DNA of 64,000 nt, taken from assembly GCA_029945375.1 (NCBI GenBank), contig CM057061.1:124001-188000 (forward strand), written 5' to 3'. The stretch is from Agaricus subrufescens. Lineage: Eukaryota > Basidiomycota > Agaricomycetes > Agaricales > Agaricaceae. Position numbers and translations under genes: made by a program. Positions 61,539 to 64,000 of this stretch are shown here, piece by piece (position 1 is the first letter of the stretch; each line of letters opens with the position of its first letter). The notes beneath the pieces are model-generated. The model searched no databases, was not told where the DNA came from, and saw nothing but the letters and a program-made list of their open reading frames with translations.

Positions 61539-63182
61539 TTACTGCTGCTGTCCTATGCCGAGGAAGCTCGTTAGTTCTTGGGCTTCGGAAACCAACTGTT
61601 CCATAGAAGACGCTTTAGTTTCAGGCTCTTTTAGACTATACGTGGTTAGGGCCTCTTTCACAACCTGGTCCCACGTCTTCCCTTCCTTTTCCAGCAGTTC
61701 CACCAATTCATCCTTGATCCGTCTGCTGGTGCCGACTCCATTGTACCCAAAGCTGGTGTAGATCTGGACCATCTGAGCTCCAGATTTAGCAAAGTCGAGC
61801 GCATCTTGTCCGGTCCAAATTCCGCCTGCACCTATTATGGGGATGTTGGCAGGCAGTAGCGAACGCAACTGTCTCAGTGCTTTCAAGGAAATCGGTTTAA
61901 TAGGGACCCCAGAAAGCCCACCGGTCTCGGCTTTGGATGCTAAAGAAAAAATGAGACTATTTTGGACTGTTGCCAAGGAAGTGCGCTTACGGTTTCTGAG
62001 GCTCGTTGGGCGCTGTATAGTTGTATTACTGACGATGACCCCATCGATCCCATTTTCTCTTATGGCAGTGGCAATGTCTGCGAGTTGTGATTCATCAAGG
62101 TCTGGTGCAATTTTAAGCACTAGTTTTGGTTTCTTGTAAGTGAGTGCTGAAGGTTCGAGCTCCTCGCGAGCCTTTTTGACGCCTTGTAGAAGTTTGTGTA
62201 GTAGATCTTTGTTTTGTAAACCCCTGTCAAGTCAAGTAAGGCCCAAGCTCGTTTCGCAAATGAAAGAAAGCCCGACCGGAGACCGGGAGTATTTGGACTC
62301 GACACATTGACCACCAAGGCGTCAACGTGGCGTCCAAAGGTGCGGACACCGGTAATATAGTCATCAATGGAATCCAAAGGCGATTCTTTGTTTTTGCCGA
62401 GATTGACAGCAAGCATGGAACCATCGTGGAGAGAGGCGCGTGTTGAATGGTGGGTAATAAAGCGCGGCATACGATCCAAAATACGTGAAAGGACAATGGA
62501 GTGGCCTTGAGATGGAAATCCGTAGCGATTGATTACTGCGTCGTCTTCCGGGAGACGGAAGACACGGGGAAGTGGGTTTCCTGACTTTTAGCACGTTATA
62601 ACGACAAGAAAAAGGGACGGATAGGCGACTTGCTTGTGGCTGGGGCGTGACGCTACCAATCTCTACCCAACTGAATCCTAAGTCATAGAGACCTGAGAAG
62701 GAGAGTGAGAAGCTGAACCAGGCGGTGGAAGACCACAGAGATGCTACCGTCAATGGCCTCCCCGTCTTTGTCGAAACCAGCGGCAATACCTACCGGATTT
62801 GACATCGATTCACCCCACAGCTAAATTATGTTTAAGGGCCTTCGTTCACGTCCGGGACCGGCAGAAAGGTACACACCTCAAAGCCCAATCTGGGATCGTC
62901 GGGAACTGGGTCCTTGGGACCAAGCCCCGACCTGAGAACCTTAACAGCAAGCTTATGGCTAGCCTCTGCGTCGAGCGCAGACCGCATGACAGGAGTCAGG
63001 ACATAGCGATGTACAGCAGAACGCGCATCGAGGTAGTAAACCGTAACGACGCCGGTGGAGAAGGCAAGGAGCGAGACGTAAGCGGCGGTACGCCAGGAGG
63101 AGCTGCGGGGATGTGCCGCTGTTGATGCGTAGCGGTGGGTGGCCAAAGAGAGACGAGGCGGGCGGCGAAGGAGGAGGGACAT
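61539..63182 (-). CDS. URA9: Mitochondrial dihydroorotate dehydrogenase (class 2)
   Basis: This flavoenzyme oxidises dihydroorotate to orotate in pyrimidine synthesis and passes electrons to ubiquinone. The N-terminus [20 protein letters not shown] is a mitochondrial presequence, followed by one membrane segment ([20 protein letters not shown]), as in class 2 enzymes. Core motifs are [52 protein letters not shown] with the active-site Ser, [24 protein letters not shown] and [15 protein letters not shown]. About six exons; one intron splits the codon after EAID. The C-terminus ends with a Gln-rich tail. The presence of the membrane segment separates it from the soluble fumarate-linked URA1 type. 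Confidence 0.92.
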
Positions 63183-63428
63183 AGCGGCGGGCCCGACATT
63201 CGGAAATGTCGGAAGGGAAACGGTGTTTGCGTCTGTTATTTTCGGAGGTTGTCAACGGATCAACTGTATACCATAAACGGAGAAGGGTCACACGCACTAG
63301 CTGATGATCACAGTTGCCTATTATATCCAAACCGATAATCGGCCAACTCCGACCAAAAAATTTGAATCTCCCTCCCATCATGGCTGTAAGCTGTTTTCTT
63401 TGCTATTAACCCCCACCCACTCACTGCG

Positions 63429-64000
63429 ATGGCTTCACAGTCCGTCGACATGCAGCATCTTCATAGTCTTCTTCTTCAGTCCACCTCCAATGACACCGAA
63501 CAGCTAAAAGCCGTACGTGTTGCCTATCCATGATTCCTATCCACCACACAATGCCCACGTCCACAGGCAACCGCGCAACTGAATCGAGACTTTTACAAAA
63601 ATCCGGGATGTATACCTGCCCTGGCAGCCATTCTTGCTACCTCTCCCCAGCAGGCGGTGGGTCTGTTCGATTTCTCTTCTCATCATATATCTCATCCCCG
63701 CGCAGGTAAGACAACTTGCAGCTGTTGAGCTACGAAAACGAATCAGCCAGAAAAGTGGTACTCTGTGGACACTTCTAGATCGCGCTCAACGCGACGAGAT
63801 AAAAGCCAAACTTCCTGAACTTGTCGTGATAGAAACTAGGTATATCTTCGTGAGGCGTCCACTACTCTTCTTAACCTCTACTTTACAGCAATCTTGTTCG
63901 CCATTCTGCCGCTCGTGTCATTGCTGCCATCGCTGCTATTGAGATCCCTGAAGGAGCGTGGCCTGATCTTCTACCCTTTCTCCATCAGTCTTGCACGTCA
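63429..64000 (+). CDS. KAP123: Importin beta family karyopherin, KAP123/importin-4 type (5' part)
   Basis: KAP123-type importins carry ribosomal proteins and histones H3/H4 into the nucleus. Only the N-terminal HEAT repeats fall in the window. The start MASQSVDMQHLHSLLLQS is followed by EQLKAATAQLNRDFYKNPGC, ALAAILATSPQQAVRQLAAV and ELRKRISQKSGTLWTLLDR, the importin N-terminal domain, then VRHSAARVIAAIAAIEIPEG. Three introns are seen. The gene runs off the right edge. Importin-4/KAP123 is chosen over other karyopherins from the NRDFY and VELRKRI patterns; the subfamily call is moderately sure. Confidence 0.8.

Overview
This window is nuclear DNA from a filamentous basidiomycete, most likely an Agaricomycete (mushroom-forming fungus). 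The evidence is dense, mostly short genes on both strands, many introns of about 45-65 bases with GT-AG ends and a few with GC-AG ends, tiny first exons, and protein families whose sequence flavour (NIMA kinase, ZDS, BUD6, fungal amidase, hAT element) fits this group. I saw no bacterial, viral or organellar sequence, no rRNA or tRNA gene and no CRISPR array. I reconstructed exon structures by hand from reading frame, splice consensus and family conservation, so internal splice sites are predictions.

Layout. 1-4.6 kb: ATG12 (autophagy), interrupted at its start codon by a 1,746-bp hAT-type DNA transposon, then an M50B-like membrane peptidase and FIS1 (mitochondrial fission). 4.7-9.9 kb: the splicing factor U2AF large subunit and an amidase-signature hydrolase. 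10.7-15.5 kb: two proteins I cannot assign, separated by 2 kb with no convincing gene. 15.5-17.6 kb: gene-poor. 17.6-25.2 kb: COQ6 and SEC6 (start codons 20 bp apart), then QNS1 (NAD+ synthase). 25.5-38.7 kb: a minus-strand block of ACC1, HSP10, ARPC2 and a ZDS-family protein. 38.8-42.1 kb: MZT1 and TMA16 (start codons 25 bp apart) and an FAD monooxygenase. 42.7-48.7 kb: a ZAP1-like zinc-finger regulator, a leucine-rich-repeat protein and mitochondrial ribosomal protein uL23m. 48.7-59.4 kb: a DCR2-type phosphatase, BUD6, a candidate 49-residue protein gene and a NIMA-related kinase. 59.9-64 kb: a BTB protein, mitochondrial dihydroorotate dehydrogenase, and the 5' part of a KAP123/importin-4 gene cut by the window edge.

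The genes are mostly housekeeping and do not form a pathway cluster. They are packed as divergent pairs sharing very short intergenic regions, several of which contain a CACGTG core. The most notable features are the recent hAT insertion whose 8-bp target duplication copied the ATG12 start codon, the chimeric content of that element, the ultra-compact divergent promoters, and the 49-codon spliced gene that matches no family I recognise.
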